Below, piece by piece: positions 44,717 to 55,200 of a stretch of DNA of 64,000 bases. The position numbers and the translations under genes were made by a program. Every line of letters starts with the position of its first letter. The stretch's first letter is position 1. Under the pieces are notes generated by a model that saw only the letters and a list, made by a program, of their open reading frames with translations, had not been told where the DNA came from and did not search any database. The stretch is from Chryseobacterium limigenitum (GTDB lineage: Bacteria; Bacteroidota; Bacteroidia; Flavobacteriales; Weeksellaceae). The stretch lies in contig NZ_FPKW01000010.1 of the NCBI RefSeq assembly GCF_900114875.1, positions 62,001 to 126,000 on the forward strand, given 5' to 3'.

Positions 44717-47700
44717 TTAGAATTTAAACGTTACATTCACTCCTACATCTCGTGTTGTTGGCATTGAACCAATAGACCATCCGTAAGAATTAATCCCACC
44801 ACCTATCATTGCTTCAGGATCTGCGTGAGGTAGGTTTTTATGGATAATCCATAGGTTTCTTCCTACAATAGAAAATTTCACATCATGTATTTTAGTTCCA
44901 GCTAATACAGATTTAGGAAGTGTATAGCCTATACTTGCTTCTCTTAGTTTTATGAATGAACCATCATATACAAATTCACTGGATGGCTGAGTTTCATAAC
45001 CATAATTACTCCCCGTACTATTTTGTGATAAAGCAATATTATTTGGAGAACCATCAGGTAATACTCCTGGAAGAACAACTGGTTTATCTCTATAATCTCC
45101 AATTGCAGATTCTTTATAAAGTCCTGTATCCATACCATAATACATATCGGTAGAAAATACATCACCTCCTTTACGCATATCAATTAAGAAACTCAAAGAA
45201 AAGCCTCTATAATTAAAACTATTTCTTATACCTCCAATCCAATCTGGTGTTGTATTTCCTATAACTTGATTAGAATTTGTCTGATAAATCCCTGTGCTAG
45301 GATCAATTAATTTTTGCCCATTCAAATAAACATAATCCGAACCAATTAAAGTTCCCCAAGCTTCTCCAACTCTTGCATTTAAAGAAACACCTCCTTGGAA
45401 ACTATTAAGAAGTAGGTTAGTAATTCCAGGATAAAGATCTACTACTCTGTTTGTATTTTTAGACCAGTTTACATCAATATTCCAATTAAAATCTTTTGAT
45501 TTTATTGGTACTAATCCTAATTGAACTTCATATCCAGTATTATCAATTCTACCTGCATTAATTACTTTTCCTGTTACTCCTGTGCCAGAAGAAACCGGAA
45601 GTGTAATAATTTGATCTATTGTTTTTGTTTTGTAATAGGCAAGGTCTAATGTAATTCTATCCTTTAAGAAATGCATTTCAGTTCCCACTTCAAATTCTTT
45701 TGACCTTTGAGGTTTTAAATCTTTCTCTGATTGCGTGATTATAGATTGATAAATACCAACACCATGCGCTGTAGCTCCTGTAGCTGGATCATTAGCTACT
45801 CCAAAAATGCCAGCAGAAGTATAATAATTTGCCAATTGATATGGATCCGCGGTCCCACCAACTTCAGCATAGTTGGCTCTTAATTTCCAGAAGTTCATCC
45901 AATTCTTAGTTTTCAATATTTCAGAAAGAATCAAAGATCCTGTAATTGAGGGATAATTATAAACATTATTTGCCGCTGGTAAAGTAGAACTTTGATCAAT
46001 TCTCCATGTACCATCTAGGTAAAACATTTTATAAAAATCAAAAGACGCTGTAACATACCCAGAATTTGTTTGTGTTGTGAATAGCTGCTCATCTGCGGCT
46101 AAAACATTTCCTCCCGAATTTGTTAAAGCATAAATACCTGGTACAACTAATCCACCCTCGGTAGATGCATATGTAGAATTCAAGTGATTTCTTCGAATAT
46201 TTCCTCCAACAACACCTGATACATTAATATCATCTGTAATTTGAAATTTATAGTTAGCCATTAAATCATAGTTAGTTTCTGTTCTTGTAACATCTCTCCT
46301 GTCATAACCGGAAGAAACATTTTTCCCAGATCTCCCAAAAGCCTGGGATACAGATCCATAAGCCAATCTATTCTCTGCAAATAAATTTGATCTGTCATAA
46401 GAAACTTTTCCCGTAACAGAAACATTATCTAGCAAATCATACGTTACCTGTGCATAAGTAAAGTTTCTAAACCTTCTATCTGTAGAATAATTTTCATACG
46501 CTTGAAAATAGGGGTTATTCCAATATGCAGGAGTTCCATTTGTAGCTGATTTTCTATTCCAACTGACATTTCCATAGTTATTAGCAACACTAGCAATAGC
46601 AGGATTAACATTAGCAAAATATGCTCTTTCTTGCTCCTTTAAATCAACATTGGTCTGCCACCATTGTCTGAAACCTGTAACAGTATTATCACTATATCCA
46701 GTTACACTACGTCCCTTTGTATCCTGCAATGTCATTGTAGAATAGAAAGAAGTATGCAATTTAGGTGTTAAATCATAATTTACTTTTAAAGAAAAATTAT
46801 TTTTATTGAGATGAGAATTAGGCATTAGCCCATCTGACATCATATTATCATACGTAAAACTAATATTTTTACCTTTTTGCCCTTTTTCTAATGTCACACT
46901 ATTTGTATAGGTTGTAGGATTATTAAAAAAGCTAAGGGGACCGTTTTTAGCAGCTACCCAAGGCGTTGCTTTTTTATAATTAGGAGATGTTGGATCATAG
47001 GCGTCCCATTGATACACTGATAAATTTGGATCAAATTTTGGTCCCCAAGAAGCATCAGCCCCAAAATTAGCATTTGCTATTCCATTAGCACCTTGTGAAC
47101 CAAATTTTTGGGAATAACCTGCGCCATATCTTGTCTGATAGTCCGGAAAAGTAGATTTGTCTATAAAACCAACCTGTACTGAAGAAGATAAGGTAACCCC
47201 CCAAGAACCATCCTCTTTTCCTTTACCATTCTTAGTTGTAATAACAATTACTCCATTTAAACCTCTTTCCCCATATAAAGCAGACGCCGCAGCCCCTTTT
47301 AATACATTAATTGACTCTATATCTTCCTGATTAATATCAGATAAAGCATTCCCATAATCAACATTGTTTTCCTGAGTATAAGTATTATTAACAGGTGAAC
47401 CATCTATAACGATTAATGGGTTACCACCTCCTAATGATTTAACACCTCTAATTAGTAAATTAGAAGAGCCACCAAAATTATTACTCGTAGTAACATTAAG
47501 ACCTGCCACCTTACCAGATAATTGCGAAGCAATATTCCCTGTATTTGTTGTACCATCAGAGAGCGCGCTTGCCTTTATTTCTTGAGAAGCATACCCAAGA
47601 GATTTTTTCTCTCTCTTAATACCCAAAGCCGTAACTACAACACCTTCAATATCTTGCACTCTTACCGTATCTTCTTTCTTTTGTTGTGCATTAGCAACAA

Positions 47701-47752
47701 CTAATGATGAAGACAATACTAAAGTAAGAACACCTGAAGTTATTTTTTTCAT
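44717..47752 (-). CDS. SusC/RagA family TonB-linked outer membrane transporter
   Basis: 1011 residues. A signal peptide (VLTLVLSSSLVVANA) is followed by the TonB box (DIEGVVVTALGIKREKKSLG), then the plug (LIRGVKSLGGGNPLIVIDG, ESINVLKGAAASALYG, NGVIVITTKNGK). After this comes a 22-strand barrel ending in VGVNVTFKF. The ~80-residue carboxypeptidase-regulatory-like domain common in front of SusC plugs is absent. It takes up a ligand handed over by the lipoprotein partner using TonB energy. It forms an operon with the following SusD gene. It is a paralogue of the SusC at 49461-52496, of exactly the same length. Confidence 0.95.
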   Translation of the reverse strand: MKKITSGVLTLVLSSSLVVANAQQKKEDTVRVQDIEGVVVTALGIKREKKSLGYASQEIKASALSDGTTNTGNIASQLSGKVAGLNVTTSNNFGGSSNLLIRGVKSLGGGNPLIVIDGSPVNNTYTQENNVDYGNALSDINQEDIESINVLKGAAASALYGERGLNGVIVITTKNGKGKEDGSWGVTLSSSVQVGFIDKSTFPDYQTRYGAGYSQKFGSQGANGIANANFGADASWGPKFDPNLSVYQWDAYDPTSPNYKKATPWVAAKNGPLSFFNNPTTYTNSVTLEKGQKGKNISFTYDNMMSDGLMPNSHLNKNNFSLKVNYDLTPKLHTSFYSTMTLQDTKGRSVTGYSDNTVTGFRQWWQTNVDLKEQERAYFANVNPAIASVANNYGNVSWNRKSATNGTPAYWNNPYFQAYENYSTDRRFRNFTYAQVTYDLLDNVSVTGKVSYDRSNLFAENRLAYGSVSQAFGRSGKNVSSGYDRRDVTRTETNYDLMANYKFQITDDINVSGVVGGNIRRNHLNSTYASTEGGLVVPGIYALTNSGGNVLAADEQLFTTQTNSGYVTASFDFYKMFYLDGTWRIDQSSTLPAANNVYNYPSITGSLILSEILKTKNWMNFWKLRANYAEVGGTADPYQLANYYTSAGIFGVANDPATGATAHGVGIYQSIITQSEKDLKPQRSKEFEVGTEMHFLKDRITLDLAYYKTKTIDQIITLPVSSGTGVTGKVINAGRIDNTGYEVQLGLVPIKSKDFNWNIDVNWSKNTNRVVDLYPGITNLLLNSFQGGVSLNARVGEAWGTLIGSDYVYLNGQKLIDPSTGIYQTNSNQVIGNTTPDWIGGIRNSFNYRGFSLSFLIDMRKGGDVFSTDMYYGMDTGLYKESAIGDYRDKPVVLPGVLPDGSPNNIALSQNSTGSNYGYETQPSSEFVYDGSFIKLREASIGYTLPKSVLAGTKIHDVKFSIVGRNLWIIHKNLPHADPEAMIGGGINSYGWSIGSMPTTRDVGVNVTFKF

Positions 47753-47927
47753 TCTATACTATTTTTCGTTTACTGACAAAATTGAAAAACCCTGTTAAAA
47801 AAAACAAAAAATAACGGATAAAAATTAACAAATATTAACTAAAAAGCATTTTACATTAAAAAATAACGTTAATTATTATACTTTTAACAAAAAAAATAAA
47901 AGCCTATTTATCATTTAAAAAATAAAA

Positions 47928-47946
47928 AAACCGCCCGAAGGCGGTT
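47928..47946 (-). terminator. Terminator of first SusCD operon
   Basis: AACCGCC-TTCG-GGCGGTT on the minus strand, followed by TTTTTTTATTTTTT. It separates the two SusCD pairs into independent transcripts. Confidence 0.85.
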
Positions 47947-47971
47947 AAAATATAATAAAACTTATTTGTTT

Positions 47972-49450
47972 TTAATTTTTATCCCAAAAGACTTTTGTCG
48001 TTAACAAATCTCCACCAATAGCTGAAGAAGCAGCATTTACGTTTGCTCCATTCGTTTGATATTCACTTGCCGGATAAGACATACGTACAGGCACACTATT
48101 AATTGTTGCCGCACTTGCCGGTTGAAGAACAGGGTAATCTAATCTTCTCCAAAAGTTCCAAGAAGTCAAAGGTTGATTATACATTGCAACCCAAGCTTGA
48201 GTTCCAACTGATTGCTTCCAGTTTGCAGCATTATATGGGTGAGCAGCAATATAAGCAGTTGCATCTGAAGCTATCCCCCAATCTGTAAAGGATGAAGTAA
48301 TCGCACTAGCATAATTAGCCGCAGCATTTCCTCCTATGCCCCAACGAGCACTCGCTTCAGTTAAATAAAATGCAACTTCTGTATAATTCATTAAAATTCC
48401 GGGAGTTGTAGGTGTATAAGCGAAATCCCCGGGAGCAGAGAAGTTAGCGAATGATGCAGGTTGTCCAATTACTTGTCCAATGTAATTTCCTGTAGTTCCT
48501 ACGGTTTTAAAATACTTTGATCTTCTTGTATCACTATTAGTATTCATATAATCTACTAACGTTTTTCCTCCTACAAAATCATTTCTATTACTAGCTTTTA
48601 CATTTTCAAAAATCGGGCTATAGTTTGGTGAACCTGATAAATATCGAACCTTGCAATCGTCTGCTGAAGATACCATTACTCCATTACTAATAGCCGTAGT
48701 TGCAGTTTGCTGAGCTAAAGTTGGATTGGAATCAGCAAGAGCAATTCCTAATTTAAGTAAAAGTGAATTACCAAATTTTTTCCAAGAAGTAAGGCTAGCT
48801 GCAATTGCTGGAGGAGTAATTGTTGCCGCTGGATAATACAAATCTGCAGCGGTAAAATTATCCGATTCTGAATTTATCCCTCCATTAACATCAATATTTG
48901 CTATATCCTGTTGTAATCTTGTTATCAAATTAGTATAAATTCCTGCTGCATCATCATATGCAGGAGCTACATTACCACCAAGCTGGTTAGATTGTGAATA
49001 TGGAATATTTCCGAAAGTATCTACTAACCCTTGATAAGTATACACCTGCATAATATCAATAATAGCCAACTGATTTTGTTTAATTTTAGGCCAAGTAGCA
49101 ATTTCAGAAGGAACAGGCTGATAAGCGTTTATTAATTCTTTTGCTTTTACTAAGCTATTCAACACATTTACATAATTATCAATATAAATCTGATTAGAAA
49201 CATTTCTGTTTGTAAAATTATAATTACTTTCTTCAACATATGTTGTTTCCTGCCAATATTGCATTGTCAGTCTGAAATTGTTTTCATTGACACTTGGTGT
49301 ATTAACATAATCACTTAACTCTTTTTGAGCGTTTGTAACTAATGTCGATGGAATAGTTGTATATGCCGAGTGTGAATCCAAATTAATATCATCTGTTGTA
49401 CAACCGACAAGTAATGTCCCTAATAATATGGGTATTATGATTTTTTTCAT
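47972..49450 (-). CDS. SusD/RagB family surface lipoprotein, first pair
   Basis: 492 residues. Lipobox Cys17 (LLGTLLVGCTTDD). SusD-like_2 features: NENNFRLTMQYWQETTYVEE, LAIIDIMQVYTYQGLVDTFG, NIPYSQSNQ, SWKKFGNSLLLKLGIALADS and the end SAIGGDLLTTKVFWDKN. It binds the ligand at the cell surface for the SusC encoded 11 bases upstream. Its general layout matches the SusD at 43278-44705, but similarity between the two is patchy, so the ligands may differ. Confidence 0.93.
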   Translation of the reverse strand: MKKIIIPILLGTLLVGCTTDDINLDSHSAYTTIPSTLVTNAQKELSDYVNTPSVNENNFRLTMQYWQETTYVEESNYNFTNRNVSNQIYIDNYVNVLNSLVKAKELINAYQPVPSEIATWPKIKQNQLAIIDIMQVYTYQGLVDTFGNIPYSQSNQLGGNVAPAYDDAAGIYTNLITRLQQDIANIDVNGGINSESDNFTAADLYYPAATITPPAIAASLTSWKKFGNSLLLKLGIALADSNPTLAQQTATTAISNGVMVSSADDCKVRYLSGSPNYSPIFENVKASNRNDFVGGKTLVDYMNTNSDTRRSKYFKTVGTTGNYIGQVIGQPASFANFSAPGDFAYTPTTPGILMNYTEVAFYLTEASARWGIGGNAAANYASAITSSFTDWGIASDATAYIAAHPYNAANWKQSVGTQAWVAMYNQPLTSWNFWRRLDYPVLQPASAATINSVPVRMSYPASEYQTNGANVNAASSAIGGDLLTTKVFWDKN

Positions 49451-49460
49451 TTTTCTTTTT

Positions 49461-52400
49461 TTAAAAATTAACTTTCACATTAAATGAGAAATTTCTTGTT
49501 GTAGGCATAACTCCTGACTGATATCCCTGTAAGTTTCCTGAAGATAATCCTGCTTCCGGATCTGCGTAAGGTAAATTTTTATGGATGATCCAAAGATTGC
49601 TACCTATAACACTGAATGACATTCCTTGTATAAATTTAGAACCTAAAGTTTCTTTTGACAGTGTATAAGTAATAGATGCTTCTCTCAATTTTACATAACT
49701 TGCATCATATACAAACGCAGCAGCAGGAGGATCTGTATTCAATACCTGGCTAGACCATGATTTGTCTAATCTAACATTATTGGTAATAAAGTGTCCTGGA
49801 TTACTTGGATCAGGAATAACTCCTTGTTGAATAATACCTCCTCCATCGGCTAAAGTATTTCTGATAGGATTTCCTAAATCATTAAAGCCAACTGAATCAG
49901 CATAAATTCCCGTTCCGTATCCGTATGCTTGATCTAATGAGAATACTTTACCACCTTTTTTCACATCAATTAAGAAACTTAAAGAAACGTTTTTATAAGT
50001 GATCGTGTTTCGCAATCCTCCAAACCATTGAGCCTGATAACTACCTAAATTATTATTGGTACTGGTTGTTTTCATATAAGCACCTGTATCAGGATCAATT
50101 ACCTTTTGGCCATCTGGAGCATAAATAAAATCAGTCCCGTAAATCGTTCCATACAATCCTCCCAAAGGAGCATTTAATGTAACTCCCCCTTGTGAAGTAT
50201 TGGTTTGTAAAGCTAGATTGTCAACTCCATTTTTCAATGCTGTAACAGTTGTTTTAGGATTAGACCAGTTAGCTACTAAATTCCAAGAAAAGTCTTGAGA
50301 TTTAATTGGAGTTACTCTTAATGAAAGTTCAAATGCTTCAGTTCTTAAATTACCAATATTTTGTTTCTGTAATGTTGTACCCGACGCATAAGAAACTAAT
50401 ACATTTGAAATTAGATTTTCCGAATCATTTTTATACCATGTAGCATCTAAGCCAACTCTGTTTTTCAAAAAGGAAGTTTCTAGACCAAATTCCATACTTT
50501 TTAGTTTTTCAGCTATCAAGTCTGGATTCTTTAAAATAGCATTAAACTGATAAGTAGGTTGACTTCCAAATGGAGAACCTGCCAAATAAGTATCGATCAA
50601 TTGGTTAGCATCTGTATCATTTCCCACAATGGCATAGTTAGCACGTGCTTTTGCAAAACTCAACCATGGTGCTTTAATTAAGTTTGAAAGAACGACACTC
50701 CCTGAAACCGAAGGGTACCAATATACATTATTACCGGGTGATAATGCTGTAGTTTGGTCTCTTCTTATTGTTCCTTCTAAGTAATAAGTATTTTTATAAC
50801 CTAAACTGGCTTGAGCGAAAACTCCAATAACCTGCTTACTTGTATCACTTGTTTGATTAAGTGGTCTTTCTTTAGAATTTGATATATCAAAATAGTTTGG
50901 CACACTTAGTCCTCCTACTGTAGAATGCACATCTGAATAAGCAGAATTATAACGGATGTTGGTACCTAAAACACCATTTAAATTCAAATCTTCAGTAAGA
51001 TCTTTCTTATAAGTTCCTATGAAATCATAATTTCTTTCAGACAATCTGTAATTCCCTATGCTATATCCAGAAGGTTGAGGAGTATTAATGTTTAAACCAA
51101 AAATATTAGGAACAGAACCATTAGCTTTTCGCTCCTCAGTGGTCATACTATAACTGTCATTACTTAATCTTACCAAGAAATTCAATTCTTTTGATACATC
51201 ATAACTTAAAGATACATTTCCACTAAATCTGTCTCTAGAGTCACTTTGGTAATTCTGATAACGTTGGAAATAGATATTATCCCAATATTGCGGAGCGAGA
51301 TTAGTAGGATTAGTAATATTCCAAGTATAGTTTTGATGAGACATATTATAAAAATCGTCCTGCTGCTTGATATCAACATTTGTTGGCCACCATTGTCTAA
51401 AACCGGACATTATATTTCCGTTGTATCCCGTATCATTTCTACCTCTAGTTTTCTGCGTAATATAATTAGCATATAGAGAAGCAGTTAATTTATCTGTTAT
51501 TTTATACGATGCGTTACCTCCGAAGTTATTCTTTACTAAAGAACTATTCGGCAAAATATCTGTCGCATCAAGATTAGTATAATTTACTCTATACGTTGCT
51601 ACATCATTTCCTCCACTAAGAGAAAGGCTATTTGTGAAATTTGTTCCATTTTTAAAAAATGATATTGGTCCATTTTTAGCCATCGTCCATGGAGTTGCTT
51701 TTCCATAATTAGGAGAGCCAGGTATGAATGCGTCATACTGATATACTAATAAATTTGGATCATATTTCGGTCCATATGAAGCATCACTTCCAAAACCAGC
51801 TGCAAGTCCTCCGTTGTAACTTCCCCATTCATCCTCACCTACATATCCTTCTCCATATTCGGTTTGATATTTAGGGAAAGTAGTTTTATCAATAGCAGAC
51901 ATGGTAATTGAACTAGAATATTCTAACCCAATTCCTTTTTGATTCTTTTTACCTTTTTTGGTGGTGATAATGATAGCTCCATTCGCAGCACGGGAGCCAT
52001 ATAAAGCTGCTGCTGCAGCTCCTTTTAGCACGTTAATTGTTTCTACATCATTTGGGTTGATATCCGAAGCCGCATTTCCATAATCCACTCCATAACGTCC
52101 TGTAGTCTGGCTGGATGTATTGATGTTATTATTAATAATTGGAACTCCGTCTACAACAAATAAAGGTTGGTTAGTACCCGAGAAAGATTTAAAACCTCTC
52201 ATCACAACATTAATAGATCCCCCAAAGTTTGTACTTTGTTTAATATCCATACCTGCTACTTGACCAGATAGATTATTTAAAAAGTTAGAAGTAGGATTCT
52301 TATTGACATCATCCCCTTTTACCTCTTGTGTTGCATAACCAAGAGATTTTTTCTCTCTTTTAATACCAAGAGCGGTAACCACCACTCCTTCGATGTCTTG

Positions 52401-52496
52401 TGTTTTAACACTATCACTCTTCTTTTGCTGAGCATTAACAACAGCTAAAGATGAAGATAATACTAAGACAAGCACACCTGCTGTTAGTTTCTTCAT
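49461..52496 (-). CDS. SusC/RagA family TonB-linked outer membrane transporter, first pair
   Basis: 1011 residues. The signal peptide and TonB box are nearly the same as in the paralogue at 44717-47752 (SSLAVVNAQQKK, DIEGVVVTALGIKREKKSLG). The plug contains MRGFKSFSGTNQPLFVVDGV, ETINVLKGAAAAALYGSRA and NGAIIITTKKGK. The barrel ends in FSFNVKVNF. As in the paralogue, there is no carboxypeptidase-regulatory-like domain before the plug. It forms a pair with the SusD gene 11 bases downstream. Divergence is concentrated in the barrel and loops, as expected if the two transport different ligands. Confidence 0.95.
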   Translation of the reverse strand: MKKLTAGVLVLVLSSSLAVVNAQQKKSDSVKTQDIEGVVVTALGIKREKKSLGYATQEVKGDDVNKNPTSNFLNNLSGQVAGMDIKQSTNFGGSINVVMRGFKSFSGTNQPLFVVDGVPIINNNINTSSQTTGRYGVDYGNAASDINPNDVETINVLKGAAAAALYGSRAANGAIIITTKKGKKNQKGIGLEYSSSITMSAIDKTTFPKYQTEYGEGYVGEDEWGSYNGGLAAGFGSDASYGPKYDPNLLVYQYDAFIPGSPNYGKATPWTMAKNGPISFFKNGTNFTNSLSLSGGNDVATYRVNYTNLDATDILPNSSLVKNNFGGNASYKITDKLTASLYANYITQKTRGRNDTGYNGNIMSGFRQWWPTNVDIKQQDDFYNMSHQNYTWNITNPTNLAPQYWDNIYFQRYQNYQSDSRDRFSGNVSLSYDVSKELNFLVRLSNDSYSMTTEERKANGSVPNIFGLNINTPQPSGYSIGNYRLSERNYDFIGTYKKDLTEDLNLNGVLGTNIRYNSAYSDVHSTVGGLSVPNYFDISNSKERPLNQTSDTSKQVIGVFAQASLGYKNTYYLEGTIRRDQTTALSPGNNVYWYPSVSGSVVLSNLIKAPWLSFAKARANYAIVGNDTDANQLIDTYLAGSPFGSQPTYQFNAILKNPDLIAEKLKSMEFGLETSFLKNRVGLDATWYKNDSENLISNVLVSYASGTTLQKQNIGNLRTEAFELSLRVTPIKSQDFSWNLVANWSNPKTTVTALKNGVDNLALQTNTSQGGVTLNAPLGGLYGTIYGTDFIYAPDGQKVIDPDTGAYMKTTSTNNNLGSYQAQWFGGLRNTITYKNVSLSFLIDVKKGGKVFSLDQAYGYGTGIYADSVGFNDLGNPIRNTLADGGGIIQQGVIPDPSNPGHFITNNVRLDKSWSSQVLNTDPPAAAFVYDASYVKLREASITYTLSKETLGSKFIQGMSFSVIGSNLWIIHKNLPYADPEAGLSSGNLQGYQSGVMPTTRNFSFNVKVNF

Positions 52497-52631
52497 ATCA
52501 AATTATTTTTTTGTACCGTACAAATTTGTAAAACTTTCTTAAGAATACAAAGCAAAATCTTAAAAAATTGTTATTTTTATTCTAGTTTTTAGAAATTTAT
52601 TAACTTTACCAATATAAAAATGTTAATTTTT

Positions 52632-53216
52632 ATGGAATTACTAAAAAAATGGACGAATTTTTACATCGAAGCAGGGTGTGATGAAGTCGGTAGAGGGTGT
52701 TTATGTGGTCCCGTGGTGGCAGCGGCTGTCATTTTGGATGATAATTTTAAGCAAAATTTAGTTAATGACTCTAAAAAGTTAAATTTTAAAACCAGAATGG
52801 AGCTTGATGACTATATTAAAGATAATGTTAAAAATTATGCAATTGCAGAGCTTTCTCCTGAATTTATAGATCAACATAATATATTGAATGCCAGCATTCA
52901 TGCAATGCACAGAGCGTTGGATAAATTAACGATAAGACCGGAACTTATTTTAGTAGACGGAAACAAATTTCATCCTTACAATTACATCCCACATCAATGT
53001 ATTATTAAAGGAGATTCAAAGGTATTATCTATTGCAGCGGCGTCTATTTTAGCAAAGAATTATAGAGATAGATTGATGATTGAGCTTCATGAAGAGCATC
53101 CTGAATACGGATGGAATACTAACTTTGGATATGCTACAAAAAAACATCAGGAAGCCTTGATAAAGCATGGTCCAACGAAATATCACAGACAATCTTTCAG
53201 GCTTAAATATGATTAG
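52632..53216 (+). CDS. rnhB: Ribonuclease HII
   Basis: 194 residues from ATG at 52632 (MELLKKWTNFYIEAG). An upstream in-frame ATG at 52620 is closer to a TAACTTTA box and less likely. Active-site motifs: GCDEVGRGCLCGPVVAAAVI with the DEVGRG signature, ELILVDGNKF, and KGDSKVLSIAAASILAKNYRD with a catalytic Asp. It removes ribonucleotides and RNA primers from DNA. It is the only plus-strand gene between the SusCD and yidC blocks, and it shares a bidirectional terminator with yidC. Confidence 0.96.
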   Translation: MELLKKWTNFYIEAGCDEVGRGCLCGPVVAAAVILDDNFKQNLVNDSKKLNFKTRMELDDYIKDNVKNYAIAELSPEFIDQHNILNASIHAMHRALDKLTIRPELILVDGNKFHPYNYIPHQCIIKGDSKVLSIAAASILAKNYRDRLMIELHEEHPEYGWNTNFGYATKKHQEALIKHGPTKYHRQSFRLKYD

Positions 53217-53282
53217 AAATTTAAAGTAGATAAATTATGGATTTTCAAACCAATCATAATTTAATTTAAATTACATCTAAAT

Positions 53283-53320
53283 AAACAAAAAGGAGTAGAT
53301 AAATCCACTCCTTTTCTGTA
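53283..53320. terminator. Bidirectional terminator between rnhB and yidC
   Basis: AAAAGGAGT pairs with ACTCCTTTT around a 10-base loop. T-rich on the minus strand (TTTTTGTTTATTT) and moderately so on plus. Confidence 0.75.
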
Positions 53321-53332
53321 TTTTAACAAATA

Positions 53333-55153
53333 TTATTTCTTTTTCTTTTGTTGCTCAACTGTACTTTGTTGTTGCTGAGCTTTTTCCATCATTTCCCGCA
53401 TCCTCTTCTGGAATTTACCTTCAGATTTTGGCTTTTCCTTATTTGCCTGAATCTGTGCGTGAATTTTCTTTTCATCCAGAATCACATATTTAATGACTAA
53501 GATAATTAAGATATTGATCGCATTCGATACAAAATAATACCAAGAAAGACCAGACGCTGACGTATTCAGGAAGAATAAGAATGTAATCGGGAAAATATAC
53601 ATTAGCACTTTCATGTTCGGCATACCTTCCTGTTGTGGCTGCTGCATATTTCCTGAAGTCATTACCGTATAGATTAAAATTACAATCGTACACGCCAATG
53701 CAAATACACTTAAATGATCTCCCAAGAAAGGAACTTTAAATGGTAATTTAATTAAATCATCATAAGCCGTTAAATCTTTTGCAAACCAGAATCCCTGACC
53801 TCTCAAATCAATAAAGTTCGGGAAGAAACGGAATAATGCATAGAAAATCGGAATCTGCACCAATGCCGGTAAACATCCCGCCATCTGATTCACTCCGGCC
53901 TTTCGATAGATTTCCATTGTAGCCTGTTGCTTTTTCATTGGATCTGCATCCTTGAATTTCGCGTTAGCTTCATCAATTTCAGGACGAATAACTTTCATCA
54001 TCGCACTCAATTTATGTTGTTTATACATAATTGGCGATAGAATTAGCTTCACAATGATCGTCATTAAGAAGATTACCCAACCTGCAGTAATTCCCCAAGA
54101 TGCAATCAAGTTGTACATCGGCATGAAGAAATAACGGTTCATTCCTCCGATGAATGACCAACCTAATGGTAAAATTTCGTCGAAGTTTTTATCGTAAGTT
54201 TTTAATAATGGTAAATCTAATGGTAAGAAGTACCAAGTAAAGTCTTGGTTTAATTCATTTCCTGTCATCTGAACAAAACCTTCATAGTTCAGTTTCTTCA
54301 AATATTCACCTTCTTCAACTGTTTCCTGATTTCCTTTACTGTGCGTAAATCCGTTTTTAGCTTCAATTACTGAAGAAAAGAACTGCTGTTTTACACCAAT
54401 CCAGTTAAGGGTTTCTTTTTCCTCCTCCATCGTTGTTCTTCCGTCATAATCATAGTCTTTATAATTATTGAAAGCATAAGAGAATTCTGAGTGAGACTGC
54501 TCCTGAGCTCTACCTTTTTCTAAGTTTCTTACACTGTAATCCCAGATAAAGTCTGCTTTAGTATCAGAAGTAACTTTAGCAAGCCCCTGAGATCTTACTT
54601 TGAAATCTAAAGTATATTGATCTTTAAGCTCTGCTTTAGGATTATTATTTATGGTATATATAAACTGAATTGCTGCACCGTTATAATTGGCTGTCAACGT
54701 CACAGCGTTTCCGGTCACTGTCGGAGAGAAAACTAAATCTTTAGTATTGATTACTTTCCCTGTTTTATCTTTAAACTGGAAACCGTAGTTTGAGTTATTT
54801 TTAGTAATAAGATAAAGAGGAAGATCAGCTCTGTCACTTTTATGATCGTAAGCTTTATATTTTAAAAGTTCTACTTTAGAAACTTGCCCTCCTAAACTTG
54901 AAAATTCCAATTTCAATTCATTGTTTGCCAAATTTGCAGTCTGAATTGCATTAGGAGTTACATTTGGATTGATATTGCTTGCCTGAGTTTGTTTTACAGC
55001 ATTTTTAACTTGTTCAGTCTTTTGTTGCTGAGCTTTTACCTCTTCCTCTTTCGATTGTTTGTTTTGGAAATAAAACATAAAACCGAAGAGTACCAAACAT
55101 AAAACCGCAAAACTAATCATTTGACTTTTATCGAGTCCGTTGTTCTGTTGCAT
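53333..55153 (-). CDS. yidC: Membrane protein insertase YidC
   Basis: 606 residues. An N-terminal helix (MISFAVLCLVLFGFMFYFQ) is followed by the large periplasmic beta-sandwich domain (residues 70-350). The conserved five-helix core contains SWGITAGWVIFLMTIIVKLI, the AGCLPALVQIPIFYALFRFF segment and the basic C-terminal tail (KFQKRMREMMEKAQQQQ). It inserts proteins into the inner membrane with or after SecYEG. It lies downstream of pyrG on the same strand, but a ~410-base gap with a terminator and a repeat separates them. Confidence 0.97.
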   Translation of the reverse strand: MQQNNGLDKSQMISFAVLCLVLFGFMFYFQNKQSKEEEVKAQQQKTEQVKNAVKQTQASNINPNVTPNAIQTANLANNELKLEFSSLGGQVSKVELLKYKAYDHKSDRADLPLYLITKNNSNYGFQFKDKTGKVINTKDLVFSPTVTGNAVTLTANYNGAAIQFIYTINNNPKAELKDQYTLDFKVRSQGLAKVTSDTKADFIWDYSVRNLEKGRAQEQSHSEFSYAFNNYKDYDYDGRTTMEEEKETLNWIGVKQQFFSSVIEAKNGFTHSKGNQETVEEGEYLKKLNYEGFVQMTGNELNQDFTWYFLPLDLPLLKTYDKNFDEILPLGWSFIGGMNRYFFMPMYNLIASWGITAGWVIFLMTIIVKLILSPIMYKQHKLSAMMKVIRPEIDEANAKFKDADPMKKQQATMEIYRKAGVNQMAGCLPALVQIPIFYALFRFFPNFIDLRGQGFWFAKDLTAYDDLIKLPFKVPFLGDHLSVFALACTIVILIYTVMTSGNMQQPQQEGMPNMKVLMYIFPITFLFFLNTSASGLSWYYFVSNAINILIILVIKYVILDEKKIHAQIQANKEKPKSEGKFQKRMREMMEKAQQQQSTVEQQKKKK

Positions 55154-55200
55154 TTTATTTTAATTAAATTTTTTACCTATTTAAACTTTTCATAAAATCT

